A stretch of 64,000 bases of DNA, from positions 1-64,000 of the forward strand of contig NZ_JAKILT010000002.1 in assembly GCF_023283535.1 (NCBI RefSeq), in the 5' to 3' direction. Position 1 is the first letter of the stretch. The number at the start of each line of letters is the position of its first letter. This document shows, in pieces, positions 8,392-17,361 of the stretch. The notes under the pieces were generated by a model. That model made no database searches and had not been told where the DNA came from. It worked only from the letters and a program-made list of their open reading frames with translations. This stretch comes from Shewanella sairae (lineage in GTDB: Bacteria > Pseudomonadota > Gammaproteobacteria > Enterobacterales > Shewanellaceae). Both the position numbers and the translations under genes were made by a program.

Positions 8392-8559
8392 CTATTTGAG
8401 CGGTTGCTCTGTAATAATTTCCGCCGCTACTCTACGCCAGCTTTGGCTCAGCTGCGTATGCTGCCTTTGGCGTTGGGGGAAAGTTTCAGATAAGTTTTCG
8501 AGGAGTTTGGCTTGTTTTTCACAAATTTCAAGCCAGCGATGCGCATTTGATATTGACAT
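8392..8559 (-). CDS. Small hypothetical protein, 55 residues
   Basis: ATG at 8559 with TTAAGGA upstream at a workable distance; the stop at 8392 is followed by a strong minus-strand terminator. The product is soluble, rich in Gln, Glu and Arg, and probably helical (segments HRWLEICEKQAKLLENL and SQSWRRVAAEII). I do not recognise the family. The Shine-Dalgarno site, dedicated terminator and amphipathic coding pattern favour a real gene over the overlapping plus-strand frame at 8381-8575, which lacks these. Confidence 0.65.
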   Translation of the reverse strand: MSISNAHRWLEICEKQAKLLENLSETFPQRQRQHTQLSQSWRRVAAEIITEQPLK

Positions 8560-8722
8560 AAAGTGTTTTCCTTAACGTTTTTTTCGTCCATAAAATCATT
8601 ACCTATAAAGGTAGCCTGTAACACATAAATTTCCAATCTAGTGACCTAAGCCCTTTTAAATAACAAATGGCAGGAGTATCTTAACAATAGGGCTAAAAGA
8701 GCTTTAACGAAAAGGATACTCC

Positions 8723-9067
8723 ATGACGCCAACCCTACTAAAAATTGCTTTTATTGCTATTGCTGTTTTCATTATTTACAAGCTGATCTTCAGCGGTAAA
8801 AAAGGCCTAAATGTCTTTGAGATGCACTTTAAGGACGGTCGACTCACATCCCACAAAGGTAAAATCCCTGACAAATTTGCCAAAGAATGCCGCGCTATCG
8901 CTAAGTCGAACAAACTGACTTGTACTGTTAGGGCTGAAAAGCTTAATGGTGTGCGCCTGCATGTTTCAGCAAATGTGAGTGACTCGCTAACTCAGCGCAT
9001 TAGAAACGTGTTTCCATTCGAGTATTACGATAAAAAGCAGGTTGATAACAGCAAGAAAGTATCTTAA
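8723..9067 (+). CDS. DUF3634 family small membrane-anchored protein
   Basis: A 114-residue protein with one N-terminal membrane helix (about residues 5-23) and a soluble domain of about 80 residues containing FEMHFKDGRLTSHKGKIP and RIRNVFPFEYYDKKQ. I recall this pattern as DUF3634, a family of Shewanella and Vibrio with no known function. AAAGGA precedes the ATG. It stands alone between two non-coding stretches. Confidence 0.75.
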   Translation: MTPTLLKIAFIAIAVFIIYKLIFSGKKGLNVFEMHFKDGRLTSHKGKIPDKFAKECRAIAKSNKLTCTVRAEKLNGVRLHVSANVSDSLTQRIRNVFPFEYYDKKQVDNSKKVS

Positions 9068-9371
9068 ATAACAAGTTGTAAGCAATTGAGCAAGTGACCT
9101 TAGACTAGCTAAAACTAGGCTAACTTATATTAGACTAGCTAAAAAACACTCATCTTGGATTAGATTGAGTCACACTGTTTTAGTTAAGTTTTACTTGCTC
9201 TTTTTGCTATATCCGCCTTTCCGACTTCATCGCTAATCATTAGGGCTTTATCCGTCATCAAAGGGTGAGTCGGTCATCACATCACCCAGCTAGAAGAGCA
9301 TGATAGCGGCATTGACGCCACATCTGCGTCAAAAATAAACCGCGATTAGTGCTTAGCTTCAATGATTAGCT
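9068..9371. other. Gene-free region with a short direct repeat
   Basis: No open frame of note. It holds two copies of TTAGACTAGCTAAAA, 30 bp apart (9100-9114 and 9130-9144). I see no strong terminator for either flanking convergent transcript; the downstream half is plain AT-rich sequence. Confidence 0.6.
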
Positions 9372-9917
9372 TTAGCCCTTAACTTTGTTAATCACTAAGG
9401 TGACTTGTGCCATAGTGATACCAAACTTGTTGATGTCGCTACGATTGATAATGGTGTTTTCATCCACTAAAAACATCCAATCATCGAAAGTGACCTGATA
9501 TTCAGTGTCATCAACTGGCAGCATCATTTGGTATTCCCAGCGCAGCGCCATGCCTACAGCTTGCCCCTCGGCCTCACCTAAGATGTCATTTGCGGTTCCC
9601 GTATATTGCCCCGCCCCCAGATCGGTGATGTTCCAAATCCTTATCTGCTTTTCACCGTCATCATAGACAAACCACTCTTTGATTTCGCCTTGATTACCTT
9701 GCCAACTCGCCACCATGTCAACAGTAAATCGCCTGACTACTTTGCCACTGTAGTCTTGTACCGTGCCATGAGCGGTAAGTTTTCCATCAAAGAACTGCTT
9801 TAAATCTAGATTCGGCGTCGTGCCTTCATAGTCATTAATATCAGAGCTCGAACAGGCAGCAAGCAACAACAAACCCAGTACCGCTATAGTGTGCTTAATC
9901 TTGCTTAACAATCGCAT
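9372..9917 (-). CDS. DUF3833 family lipoprotein
   Basis: A 181-residue lipoprotein with signal peptide and lipobox LLLAAC-SSS. The body (FFDGKLTAHGTVQDYSGKVVRRFTVDM split across strands, then DDGEKQIRIWNITDLG) matches the DUF3833 pattern of beta-rich envelope proteins. It is the last gene of the 19334-9372 operon; its start overlaps the previous stop by 13 bp. Function is unknown. Its constant company with Cfa-like and chalcone-isomerase-like genes suggests a part in envelope lipid modification, which is an inference. Confidence 0.82.
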   Translation of the reverse strand: MRLLSKIKHTIAVLGLLLLAACSSSDINDYEGTTPNLDLKQFFDGKLTAHGTVQDYSGKVVRRFTVDMVASWQGNQGEIKEWFVYDDGEKQIRIWNITDLGAGQYTGTANDILGEAEGQAVGMALRWEYQMMLPVDDTEYQVTFDDWMFLVDENTIINRSDINKFGITMAQVTLVINKVKG

Positions 9918-10564
9918 GCAAGCTCTCCTAGTAGTTGTTTTCTAAGTTCTGGTCGGCTGGTTGATTCAGATAACCAAATGGCTAAAAAGTCGTCACCAAA
10001 GCCTTCAGGCAGAGGCTTAGCTAACGGCTCACCATTAAAGTAAAATTGGCTCACACCTGAATCAAATACCCTTAAGGTTAACTTGTCACCTTCTACTACA
10101 TCGGGCCAAACAGCCTTGATTTCAGCGAGCCATTTTTGCTGACTTTGCTCGCTTAAGCCTAAATGCTGCCATTGATCTAAAGTCGCTTCCACCAGCCGCT
10201 CACTTGGGATCTCTTGGTAATACTCAATATCTAACACCAGCGGTAATTCACCTTGACTGTAATTGCCATCAAGGGTGAGTAATTTAGCTCGGTAAAGCGA
10301 AAACCACCACCACTGCATCTCGCCGCGCCCCACCTCTTTAAAATCATCGCTGTGATGTAAAGGTGTTTGATTAGCGTGACTTAAAACCTCTTGAGAAAGA
10401 GTACCCGCGCTGGCAGAAGCAGCGATTTGCGGCGATTCATCAATTAACTGCTGAACAATTTTAGCTTGGGCAGAACTGGCAAACGCCAGCAAAATACTCA
10501 ATACCCAGACTATGGGTTTTATCGCACCGAGGCTGTGCCAGCCAATAACTGATGTAACGCGCAT
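9905..10564 (-). CDS. Chalcone isomerase-like exported protein
   Basis: A 219-residue protein with a cleavable signal peptide (hydrophobic run ending in SSAQA near residue 34). The mature part carries EVGRGEMQWWWFSLYRAKLL and VLDIEYYQEIPSERLVEATLDQW, which fit the bacterial chalcone-isomerase-like family. The bacterial members probably bind fatty acids or lipids rather than flavonoids. It lies in the operon between DUF2878 and DUF3833 genes, so a periplasmic lipid-binding role beside the Cfa-like enzyme is plausible. Confidence 0.82.
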   Translation of the reverse strand: MRVTSVIGWHSLGAIKPIVWVLSILLAFASSAQAKIVQQLIDESPQIAASASAGTLSQEVLSHANQTPLHHSDDFKEVGRGEMQWWWFSLYRAKLLTLDGNYSQGELPLVLDIEYYQEIPSERLVEATLDQWQHLGLSEQSQQKWLAEIKAVWPDVVEGDKLTLRVFDSGVSQFYFNGEPLAKPLPEGFGDDFLAIWLSESTSRPELRKQLLGELACDC

Positions 10565-10590
10565 AATTTTATCCCTATCATCAGCAGAGC

Positions 10591-11097
10591 TTATGGTTGA
10601 GGCCGACTGACATTAACAAACATAGGGAACATTACGAGCCAAACAAAGAACAGGATCAGTGCGCTGTAGAATAATTCTAACGGCAAAACAACCGCCTCCA
10701 AGCGTGCCCCCGCTAAATAACTTAAGCAGCCGAAGACACCACCCAGTAGCGCGTTAAATTGCCAAGTTAATTTTTGGGTGAACACTAAGCTGTAGCGCAA
10801 TGAAATGGCAAAGTGGCACCATATCGCTAGCAGCCAAAAAGGGAACTGCTGAAATTGAAACACGCCCGTAAACATTAAGGCGCTATCGAAGGCAAATCCA
10901 AATATGGCGACCTTAAGCATCAAGCTTAGATCTTGGCGCACTTCGCTAGACAAACCAAAGTGAACCAGCAATAGCGGTATAGTCAGCCACAAGGATGAGT
11001 TTAAGTACAAGATAGATAGCCACCAAACCGCTTGAAACATGAGCAAGTTGATCACGATTAAGTGCTGCTTTGCAAACTGAATCATGCGAATTGGCAT
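10591..11097 (-). CDS. DUF2878 family integral membrane protein
   Basis: A 168-residue protein with about five hydrophobic helices and few polar loops, fitting DUF2878. GGAGGT lies 6-7 bases upstream of the ATG at 11097, so I prefer it to the ATG seven codons earlier (11118), which lies before that ribosome site. It follows the cfa-like gene by about 34 bp. Family members are typically found in this same cluster; no function is established. Confidence 0.8.
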   Translation of the reverse strand: MPIRMIQFAKQHLIVINLLMFQAVWWLSILYLNSSLWLTIPLLLVHFGLSSEVRQDLSLMLKVAIFGFAFDSALMFTGVFQFQQFPFWLLAIWCHFAISLRYSLVFTQKLTWQFNALLGGVFGCLSYLAGARLEAVVLPLELFYSALILFFVWLVMFPMFVNVSRPQP

Positions 11098-11131
11098 TAT
11101 GTTACCTCCAGAAATCACAGGACATGCACCA

Positions 11132-12379
11132 CTAACTATTGGGCTGTAAGCGATATTGTGGACGCACTGCCACTAAATGTACGGTACTGGTAGTCCGTTC
11201 TAAAAAACCGCCTTCACAATAGCTTAAATAGAACTTCCACATACGGATAAAGTCATCACCATAGCCAAGTGCTTTTATCTTAGGCAGTGCCGCGTCAAAG
11301 TTATCATGCCAGTCTTTGAGGGTTTTAGCGTAATCTAGCCCCATATCGTCAACCGAGAAAGTGACAAAGTCGGTATGCTTGGTAAGCTCATTGGTCATGC
11401 GAGTCACTGACGGTAAGCAGCCACCAGGGAAAATATAGCGCTGGATAAAATCAGCCCCTTTGCGGTAACTGTCGTAACGCTGATCGGCAATGGTAATGGC
11501 TTGGATCAATAAACGTCCATTGGGCTTGAGCAGATCTTGGAGTTTTTTGAAAAAACCTGGCAGGTATTCATGACCAACCGCTTCAATCATTTCAATCGAT
11601 ACCACTCGGTCATACTCACCGGTTAATATGCGGTAATCATCTTTGAGTAAGGTTACACAATCTTGTAAGCCCTCTTTAGCAACCTTAGCAACCGCGTATT
11701 CATATTGCGCATCAGAAATAGTGGTAGTGGTCACCTTAACGCCATAATGTTTGGCCGCATAAATCGCTAACGCGCCCCAACCGGTACCCACTTCTAATAG
11801 CGTTTGTCCCGGGGTTAAATCTAGACGTTCGCAAATAGTTTTAAGCTTGTATTGCTGCGCCTCATCAAGCGAAGCGGCGCTATGTGGATAAAGCGCACTA
11901 GAATACAGCATCTCTTTGTCTAGAAACTGCTGATACATGTCATTACCCAGATCGTAGTGCGCCAAAATATTGCGCTTAGAGCCCTCTTGGGTATTACGAT
12001 TAAATAGGTGAGATAGGCGACTAAAAGGCGCTGTCAACCAAGATAGCTTTTGCTCAAGCTTATCGAGTAATGGCAGGTTACGGGCGAACAGCTGCACAAC
12101 CTTGGTTAAATCAGGGCTGGTCCAATGCGCTTGTATGTAAGCTTCGCCGGCACCAATCGAACCAGACAAGAGTATTTGTCGGTAGAAACGGGGATTGTTA
12201 ACGATAATCGTTGCGTGCAGATCAGACTCTTTACGGCCAAACTCGTAACTCTTATCACCATCGATAAGGCTTAAGTGACCATCATTAAGTCCGGGAAGCG
12301 CACTGAGTAACAACTTCCTTGCAAGGCTGTCCGGCAGACGCTCATTAGCCAGATTATTTTTAGTGGTTATATTTTCCAT
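11132..12379 (-). CDS. cfa: Cyclopropane-fatty-acyl-phospholipid synthase family methyltransferase
   Basis: A 415-residue S-adenosylmethionine-dependent enzyme acting on unsaturated acyl chains of phospholipids. It has an N-terminal lipid-binding region, NILAHYDLGNDMYQQFLD, the SAM loop EVGTGWGALAIYAA, VTTTTISDAQ, and IEMIEAVGHEY, all typical of Cfa. Its stop/start overlap with the DUF1365 gene upstream is TAATG. Its partners (FAD oxidoreductase, DUF1365) also accompany Cfa paralogs in photo-oxidative stress regulons of alphaproteobacteria, where related methylases take part in making modified or furan fatty acids. It may therefore be such a paralog rather than the housekeeping Cfa. Confidence 0.92.
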   Translation of the reverse strand: MENITTKNNLANERLPDSLARKLLLSALPGLNDGHLSLIDGDKSYEFGRKESDLHATIIVNNPRFYRQILLSGSIGAGEAYIQAHWTSPDLTKVVQLFARNLPLLDKLEQKLSWLTAPFSRLSHLFNRNTQEGSKRNILAHYDLGNDMYQQFLDKEMLYSSALYPHSAASLDEAQQYKLKTICERLDLTPGQTLLEVGTGWGALAIYAAKHYGVKVTTTTISDAQYEYAVAKVAKEGLQDCVTLLKDDYRILTGEYDRVVSIEMIEAVGHEYLPGFFKKLQDLLKPNGRLLIQAITIADQRYDSYRKGADFIQRYIFPGGCLPSVTRMTNELTKHTDFVTFSVDDMGLDYAKTLKDWHDNFDAALPKIKALGYGDDFIRMWKFYLSYCEGGFLERTTSTVHLVAVRPQYRLQPNS

Positions 12380-13149
12380 TATCGTTTCTCCGCTGGCTTA
12401 CCAGGATGCCCAATAAAAGGCACACGCTTTAAAAATAACTTAAGTGCTTGCCAATAAATTCCTTGGACGATTTTAAGTGTCATAAAAGGAAAATTAATCA
12501 GCATTGATTGCAAATTTTTAGCGCTCATCTCACGCTTAAACAAACACAAATTGGCATCAAATAACTTCTGTGTATTACGATTTTCAATACCGACTCTCAC
12601 TTCGCTGCTCGGCGCTTTAATCCGCCAAATGTATTTCATGTCGAGATCCATAAAAGGCGAAACATGAAACACCTTGTCCGTCGGCTCGGTATGTTCAAGG
12701 TTGACTAAGTAATAATGCCGTTGATTCCAAGGGGTATTACTCACCTCGGCCAACATGTATTTAGCCCTATCGCCTTGATAGCAAAAAAAGCAATTAATCG
12801 GGCTAAAATAAATACCAAAATGTCTAACTTGGCCAACAAACACCACACGGTTGCATCCGCTCTCTGCACCTAACGTTAACGCTTTAGACAATACTCTGCT
12901 TTTTAGGTCTTGCTGCACATCGCCGCAGTTGGCTAAGTAATCTTTTTGCTCAAAGCGCAATGGTGCAAAACCCGTTGACGAAAATACCCAACTAAGCTGC
13001 TCCATGCGTTCTAGCTCGTCAAGGTCGATGCCCATCATCGCCATTTGATAATCAAATCTGTGCCGAGTGGGGCTATAGCGGTGGTGACTCACCTTGCCGC
13101 TATACACACCACTGATAAAAGGCTCAGCCTGTAACGCTGATGAGGTCAT
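12379..13149 (-). CDS. DUF1365 family protein
   Basis: A 256-residue protein. The N-terminal pattern [19 protein letters not shown] and the later segments [19 protein letters not shown] and [15 protein letters not shown] are characteristic of DUF1365, a family nearly always encoded between an FAD-dependent oxidoreductase and a Cfa-like enzyme. Start and stop overlap both neighbours (ATGA upstream, TAATG downstream), so it is translationally coupled. No biochemical activity is established for it. Confidence 0.9.
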   Translation of the reverse strand: MTSSALQAEPFISGVYSGKVSHHRYSPTRHRFDYQMAMMGIDLDELERMEQLSWVFSSTGFAPLRFEQKDYLANCGDVQQDLKSRVLSKALTLGAESGCNRVVFVGQVRHFGIYFSPINCFFCYQGDRAKYMLAEVSNTPWNQRHYYLVNLEHTEPTDKVFHVSPFMDLDMKYIWRIKAPSSEVRVGIENRNTQKLFDANLCLFKREMSAKNLQSMLINFPFMTLKIVQGIYWQALKLFLKRVPFIGHPGKPAEKR

Positions 13150-14426
13150 AAGCGCATTCCAAAGGCTTCACACACATCAAATGCACTGTGGACACCGTCT
13201 TCATGAAAGCCGTTGTACCAATACGCCCCAGCAAAATGAGTGTGGTTAACGCCAGAGATTAATTGCCTTTGTGACTGAGCTTGCAGGCTTTGTTCATTAA
13301 AAACCGGATGCGCATAATTAAATGTACGTAATATCTTGTCAGGTGAGATCAACTCAGATTGATTTAACGTCACACAGAATGTTGGCGCCCCCTCAGGCAA
13401 ACGCTGCAAAATGTTCATGTTGTAGGTCACTGAAGCTTGTTTTTTAGTGTCACCATCTAAGCGATAATTCCAACTAGCCCATGCAGCTTGACGCTTAGGC
13501 ATTAAGCTCTCATCTGTGTGTAATACAACTTCATTATTCTGATAAGCAAGCTTGCTCAGTACCTGCTGCTCTTTTGCTGTTGAGTCTTGCAACATCGCCA
13601 GCGCTTGGTCGCTATGGCAAGCCAGTACCACTTCATCAAATTCTTGCCACTCACCACAACTCACTTGCAGTTGTACGGCATCGTTTTCGCGCTTAATTGC
13701 CGTCACAGGGCTGTTTAAGTGGATGGCATCTTTAAAAGGCGCGATGAGATCTGGAATATAACTACGGGAACCGCCCTCTAATACATACCACTGCGGCCTG
13801 TCGGCAATATTGAGTAAGCCGTGATTTTCAAAAAACTGGATAAAGAAGCGCAATGAGAAAGCGCGCATATCATCAATACTCGAAGACCAAATGGCAGCGC
13901 CCATCGGCAGAATGTAATGCTCACTAAAGAAGTCGCTAAAGCCTTGGTTATCTAACAGCTCACCCAAGGTTTGATATTGGTAGATATCAGCGGCAAAAGC
14001 TTGTTTACACAGCTTATTAAAACGCAAAATCTCCCGAATAAATAACCAGAATCTAGGATTAAGGATATTGCGTTTTTGGGCAAACAAGCTAGATAACGTA
14101 TTGCCGTTATACTCAAGCCCTGATGTCGCGTTATGCACACTAAAGCTCATCTCCGTCGCTAACGCTTTAACATTAAGCCTTGCCAACAGTTGTTCAAATC
14201 GCGGATAGGTGCGGTCGTTAAACACAATAAAACCGCTATCAATCGCGTACTCTTTACCTGCCACTTCAACATCAATCGTTGCGGTATGACCACCGATATA
14301 GTCATTGGCCTCAAATACGGTGACATCATGCTTTTTTGATAAAATATGCGCGCTAGTTAGTCCTGAGATCCCACTACCGACAATCGCGATTCTTTTACGC
14401 TGCTTACTGTTTTCAACGATATTCAT
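13146..14426 (-). CDS. FAD-dependent amine oxidase/desaturase-like oxidoreductase
   Basis: A 426-residue flavoprotein. The dinucleotide-binding motif [20 protein letters not shown] and the following [15 protein letters not shown] mark the NAD(P)/FAD family related to amine oxidases and phytoene desaturases. The C-terminus [21 protein letters not shown] is the conserved flavin-contact end of the subgroup that pairs with DUF1365 and Cfa. It probably oxidises or desaturates a fatty acyl chain. TAATG coupling to the SDR gene upstream and ATGA to DUF1365 downstream put it firmly in the operon. Confidence 0.88.
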   Translation of the reverse strand: MNIVENSKQRKRIAIVGSGISGLTSAHILSKKHDVTVFEANDYIGGHTATIDVEVAGKEYAIDSGFIVFNDRTYPRFEQLLARLNVKALATEMSFSVHNATSGLEYNGNTLSSLFAQKRNILNPRFWLFIREILRFNKLCKQAFAADIYQYQTLGELLDNQGFSDFFSEHYILPMGAAIWSSSIDDMRAFSLRFFIQFFENHGLLNIADRPQWYVLEGGSRSYIPDLIAPFKDAIHLNSPVTAIKRENDAVQLQVSCGEWQEFDEVVLACHSDQALAMLQDSTAKEQQVLSKLAYQNNEVVLHTDESLMPKRQAAWASWNYRLDGDTKKQASVTYNMNILQRLPEGAPTFCVTLNQSELISPDKILRTFNYAHPVFNEQSLQAQSQRQLISGVNHTHFAGAYWYNGFHEDGVHSAFDVCEAFGMRL

Positions 14427-15295
14427 TAGCGCACCTTATTGACTGTGTCTGATTTTGTTTTTGTTTTTTTTTGAGTTTGAGTTTGAGTCGCTGATTCAAC
14501 ATTGTGCTGTGCAGCACTCGACATCGCATCAATTGGATCTGTGTCTGGATTAGTGCTACTGATTTTTTCCCAAATACTACGCGGTAATAAAGCAATTAAC
14601 TTAAGCAACCAGGTAAAACGTTTAGGAAAGTGGATTTCCCTAGCGCCCTTTGCTAATCCTTTACGAATTGCAAACGATGCTTGTGATGCACTTTGCTGCA
14701 TCGGCATTGAAAAATCATTTTTGTCAGTAAGTGGAGTTTTTACAAAACCCGGACAGATAACGCTAACGCCAATGTCATAGGGCTTTAAATCAATCGCTAA
14801 ACTGGAAGCTAAATACTGCACAGCAGCTTTGGAGGCGCCATAAGCTTCGGCGCGAGGGAAAGGTAAGTACACCGCGCTAGAGCCCATTAACGCCAGTCTG
14901 CCGCCCTTACCGATAAGTGGCGTAAACGCCGATAAGCAATATCCCATGGCAATCACATTCGTGCGGATCACACGTTCAAATAACTCTGCATCAAAGTTAA
15001 CCGCATCATCAATATACTCACAGCTCCCCGCATTTAAAATCACTAAATCTAGCGGTGCAGAAAGTTTAGATTTGACGATAGCAGCCTGAGCTTTAACCTC
15101 ATCTTTGTCGGTAATATCAAATACCAACAGCTCTGCACCTGTAAGCTGGGATAGAGCTTGCTGATTACGACCGCAAGCAAACACTTGCCAACCTTCGGCA
15201 ATATAGTCTTGCGCTAATTGCCAACCAATACCGGAACTTGCACCTGTGATAAGTACGCTATTTTGCTGCTTACTGATTAATTTGGCGGTATTCAT
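14426..15295 (-). CDS. Short-chain dehydrogenase/reductase (SDR)
   Basis: A 289-residue classical SDR: TGASSGIG cofactor motif near the N-terminus, NAG, catalytic Ser in LMGSSAVY, and YGASK (YxxxK). NAD(P)H-dependent oxidation or reduction of an unknown substrate. The last 30 or so residues are a low-complexity tail of T, Q and K (TQTQTQKKTKTKSD), encoded by a GTTTTT/GAGTTT-like simple repeat at about 14453-14489. The tail is outside the SDR fold. Coupled by ATGA to the NTF2-like gene upstream and TAATG to the oxidoreductase downstream. Confidence 0.9.
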   Translation of the reverse strand: MNTAKLISKQQNSVLITGASSGIGWQLAQDYIAEGWQVFACGRNQQALSQLTGAELLVFDITDKDEVKAQAAIVKSKLSAPLDLVILNAGSCEYIDDAVNFDAELFERVIRTNVIAMGYCLSAFTPLIGKGGRLALMGSSAVYLPFPRAEAYGASKAAVQYLASSLAIDLKPYDIGVSVICPGFVKTPLTDKNDFSMPMQQSASQASFAIRKGLAKGAREIHFPKRFTWLLKLIALLPRSIWEKISSTNPDTDPIDAMSSAAQHNVESATQTQTQKKTKTKSDTVNKVR

Positions 15296-15822
15296 TGTGA
15301 TGCCTTTGACTTAACCAGCTTGACCAAGCTTCCTACCAAAGGAATATGTTCGTACAACATGGTTCCGAGGTCGAAAAAGTCCTGATGCTGATAAATTTTG
15401 TTGTTTATAGCAAGGATGCTTACTCCCTTAACGGTAATATCAGCACCAGCATTTAACTTAGAATGATTAAATACCATGGTCCATTTAAGGCTCGCCGCAC
15501 CTTGTTGATGGATAACCTGATGAATATCAAAATCAATTGAGGCGACATTTTGGTAGAGGTTGGCAAAATAATCTGTCAATGCAGGCAAGCCTGACACTTG
15601 ATGCAGTGGGTCGCTAAATTCGATGTCGTCACTGTAAACTTGCCCAAGTAGGTGCAAATTATCTTTATTGAGCTGCTGATATAAAGCAATAAAGTTATCA
15701 ATCAGCGCTCTTTGCTGAACAAGCTGTTCTGCTAAGCTGTGGCTTTGTAGTGAGCAATCTTCGCCTTGTGACTCAGCCAAAGATGACAAACCCGTTGTTA
15801 TTTGTTCTGCGCTAGCTGTCAT
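15292..15822 (-). CDS. NTF2/SnoaL-like protein
   Basis: A 176-residue protein with an NTF2-like alpha+beta cone domain at about residues 35-165: FIALYQQLNKDNLHLLGQVY, DIEFSDPLHQVSGLPALTDYF and HQDFFDLGTMLYEHIPLVG. Members bind small hydrophobic ligands or act as isomerases and hydratases. The gene is ATGA-coupled to phr upstream and to the SDR gene downstream, and this family commonly sits at this place in the cluster. No substrate can be inferred. Confidence 0.82.
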   Translation of the reverse strand: MTASAEQITTGLSSLAESQGEDCSLQSHSLAEQLVQQRALIDNFIALYQQLNKDNLHLLGQVYSDDIEFSDPLHQVSGLPALTDYFANLYQNVASIDFDIHQVIHQQGAASLKWTMVFNHSKLNAGADITVKGVSILAINNKIYQHQDFFDLGTMLYEHIPLVGSLVKLVKSKASQ

Positions 15823-17360
15823 CCAAAAATCTCCTTATCTAAATCCACGCGACTTATGCGATCGATTTCTTGAGCTTGCTGTACTCGAACTTGCTGAGCT
15901 TTAGCTTGCTGTACGTTAGCGCTTCCTTTCTTCATCGCAGACAAAACGGCTATGGCGCGCGTTCTGGCAAACTTATGATCAACTATAGGTGAAGCATAAT
16001 CCGTATCAACAAAAAGTTGTGCTTGAGTAGGTATTTTAAGTTTATGAATTAACTTCAAATCTACCTCATCAAGCTCTGGTAAATAATTACGGATAAACGC
16101 CCCTGTTGGATCAAATTTTTCGCACTGTGAAATCGGATTAAATACTCGAAAATACGGCTGTGCATCGCAGCCAGTTCCTGCAGACCATTGCCAGCCACCA
16201 TTATTAGCCGCTAAGTCGCCATCAATCAGTTTTTGCCTGAAATAACGCTCGCCCCAGCGCCAGTCGACCAGCAAATGTTTAGTCAAAAAACTCGCTGTCA
16301 CCATGCGCAGACGATTATGCATCCAACCCGTTTGGTTTAACTGTCGCATTGCGGCATCGACTAATGGGTAACCTGTTCGCCCCTCGCACCAGGCTTGGAA
16401 CTCGCGAGGGTTATTGCGCCATTTAATGTTATCGGCTAATGCATTGAAGTTTGCCCGTCTTGATAGCTTGGGAAACGCCACCAGCAAATGACGATAAAAC
16501 TCACGCCAAATCAATTCGTTTAACCAGCAGCGCCCGAAACTCTCGTCATGCACTAACGCATCAGGATAGTGGCTTAACAGCACTTGCAAACATTGACGCG
16601 GACTGAGTATGCCGATGGCAAGATAAGCAGAAAGCTGGCTAGTGCCATCGATAGCAGGATAGTCACGGCTGGCTTGATAATCTGCCACTTTATCTAAGGC
16701 AAATTGCCGTAGCTTAGCTTGTGCTGCATGTTCACCGACCAGCCATTGACCGCTGCAGATCTTAGTGCAATTAAACTCAACATAATTAGGTGTCGGTAAT
16801 GGCGCTGCAATCGGCTTTGGGCGGGTTAACGTTTGGATTGGATCTTGTTTTGCTATCTGACGCCACTTTTTAGCAAAAGGCGTAAACACCTTATACATTT
16901 CACCCGATAAATTAAGCACGGATAAAGGCGGCAAAAAACAATGTTGCTGACTAAGTTCAAGCTCGATCCCAGCTTCAATAACGGCTTTATCTCGGTGCTG
17001 CTCATTGCATTCAGGCTCACTCGTAGCAAACACTTTAGTCATCTGCCAAGTGTTGACGTAATGCAATAACACCTCTGGTATCGCGTCAAAATCATCTGCA
17101 TGGCAAATATCCAGTGGGATCCCAAGCTGTGCCAGCTCTATGGCAAGCTGATTAACCTGCCTTTCTATAAAATCTAACTGAATTGGCGCAACATCATGAG
17201 ACGCCCATTGCTTAGGCGTCACCACAAATATCGCTCGCACGACACCTTGATGCTCTGCTGCATACTGGCAAGCAGCTACTAAACTTTGGTTATCATCGAT
17301 ACGCAAATCATGCCTAAACCAAACAAGTGCATGACTGCTGATAGCGTGATTACTGTTCAT
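15819..17360 (-). CDS. phrB: Deoxyribodipyrimidine photolyase (CPD photolyase family)
   Basis: Light-driven repair of pyrimidine dimers in DNA. The 513-residue protein has the N-terminal antenna domain (ALVWFRHDLRIDDN) and the FAD domain with ELIWREFYRHLL, GYPLVDAAMRQLNQTGWMHNR and DGDLAANNGGWQW, with conserved Asn and Trp residues. I start at 17360, where GGAGAAG precedes the ATG. The longer frame to 17471 would only translate the neighbour's hexamer repeat as a TLTLTL run. The C-terminus carries an extra Gln/Ala/Val low-complexity segment (VQQAKAQQVRVQQAQ). E. coli also has phr beside ybgA. Confidence 0.95.
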   Translation of the reverse strand: MNSNHAISSHALVWFRHDLRIDDNQSLVAACQYAAEHQGVVRAIFVVTPKQWASHDVAPIQLDFIERQVNQLAIELAQLGIPLDICHADDFDAIPEVLLHYVNTWQMTKVFATSEPECNEQHRDKAVIEAGIELELSQQHCFLPPLSVLNLSGEMYKVFTPFAKKWRQIAKQDPIQTLTRPKPIAAPLPTPNYVEFNCTKICSGQWLVGEHAAQAKLRQFALDKVADYQASRDYPAIDGTSQLSAYLAIGILSPRQCLQVLLSHYPDALVHDESFGRCWLNELIWREFYRHLLVAFPKLSRRANFNALADNIKWRNNPREFQAWCEGRTGYPLVDAAMRQLNQTGWMHNRLRMVTASFLTKHLLVDWRWGERYFRQKLIDGDLAANNGGWQWSAGTGCDAQPYFRVFNPISQCEKFDPTGAFIRNYLPELDEVDLKLIHKLKIPTQAQLFVDTDYASPIVDHKFARTRAIAVLSAMKKGSANVQQAKAQQVRVQQAQEIDRISRVDLDKEIFG

Positions 17361-17361
17361 G

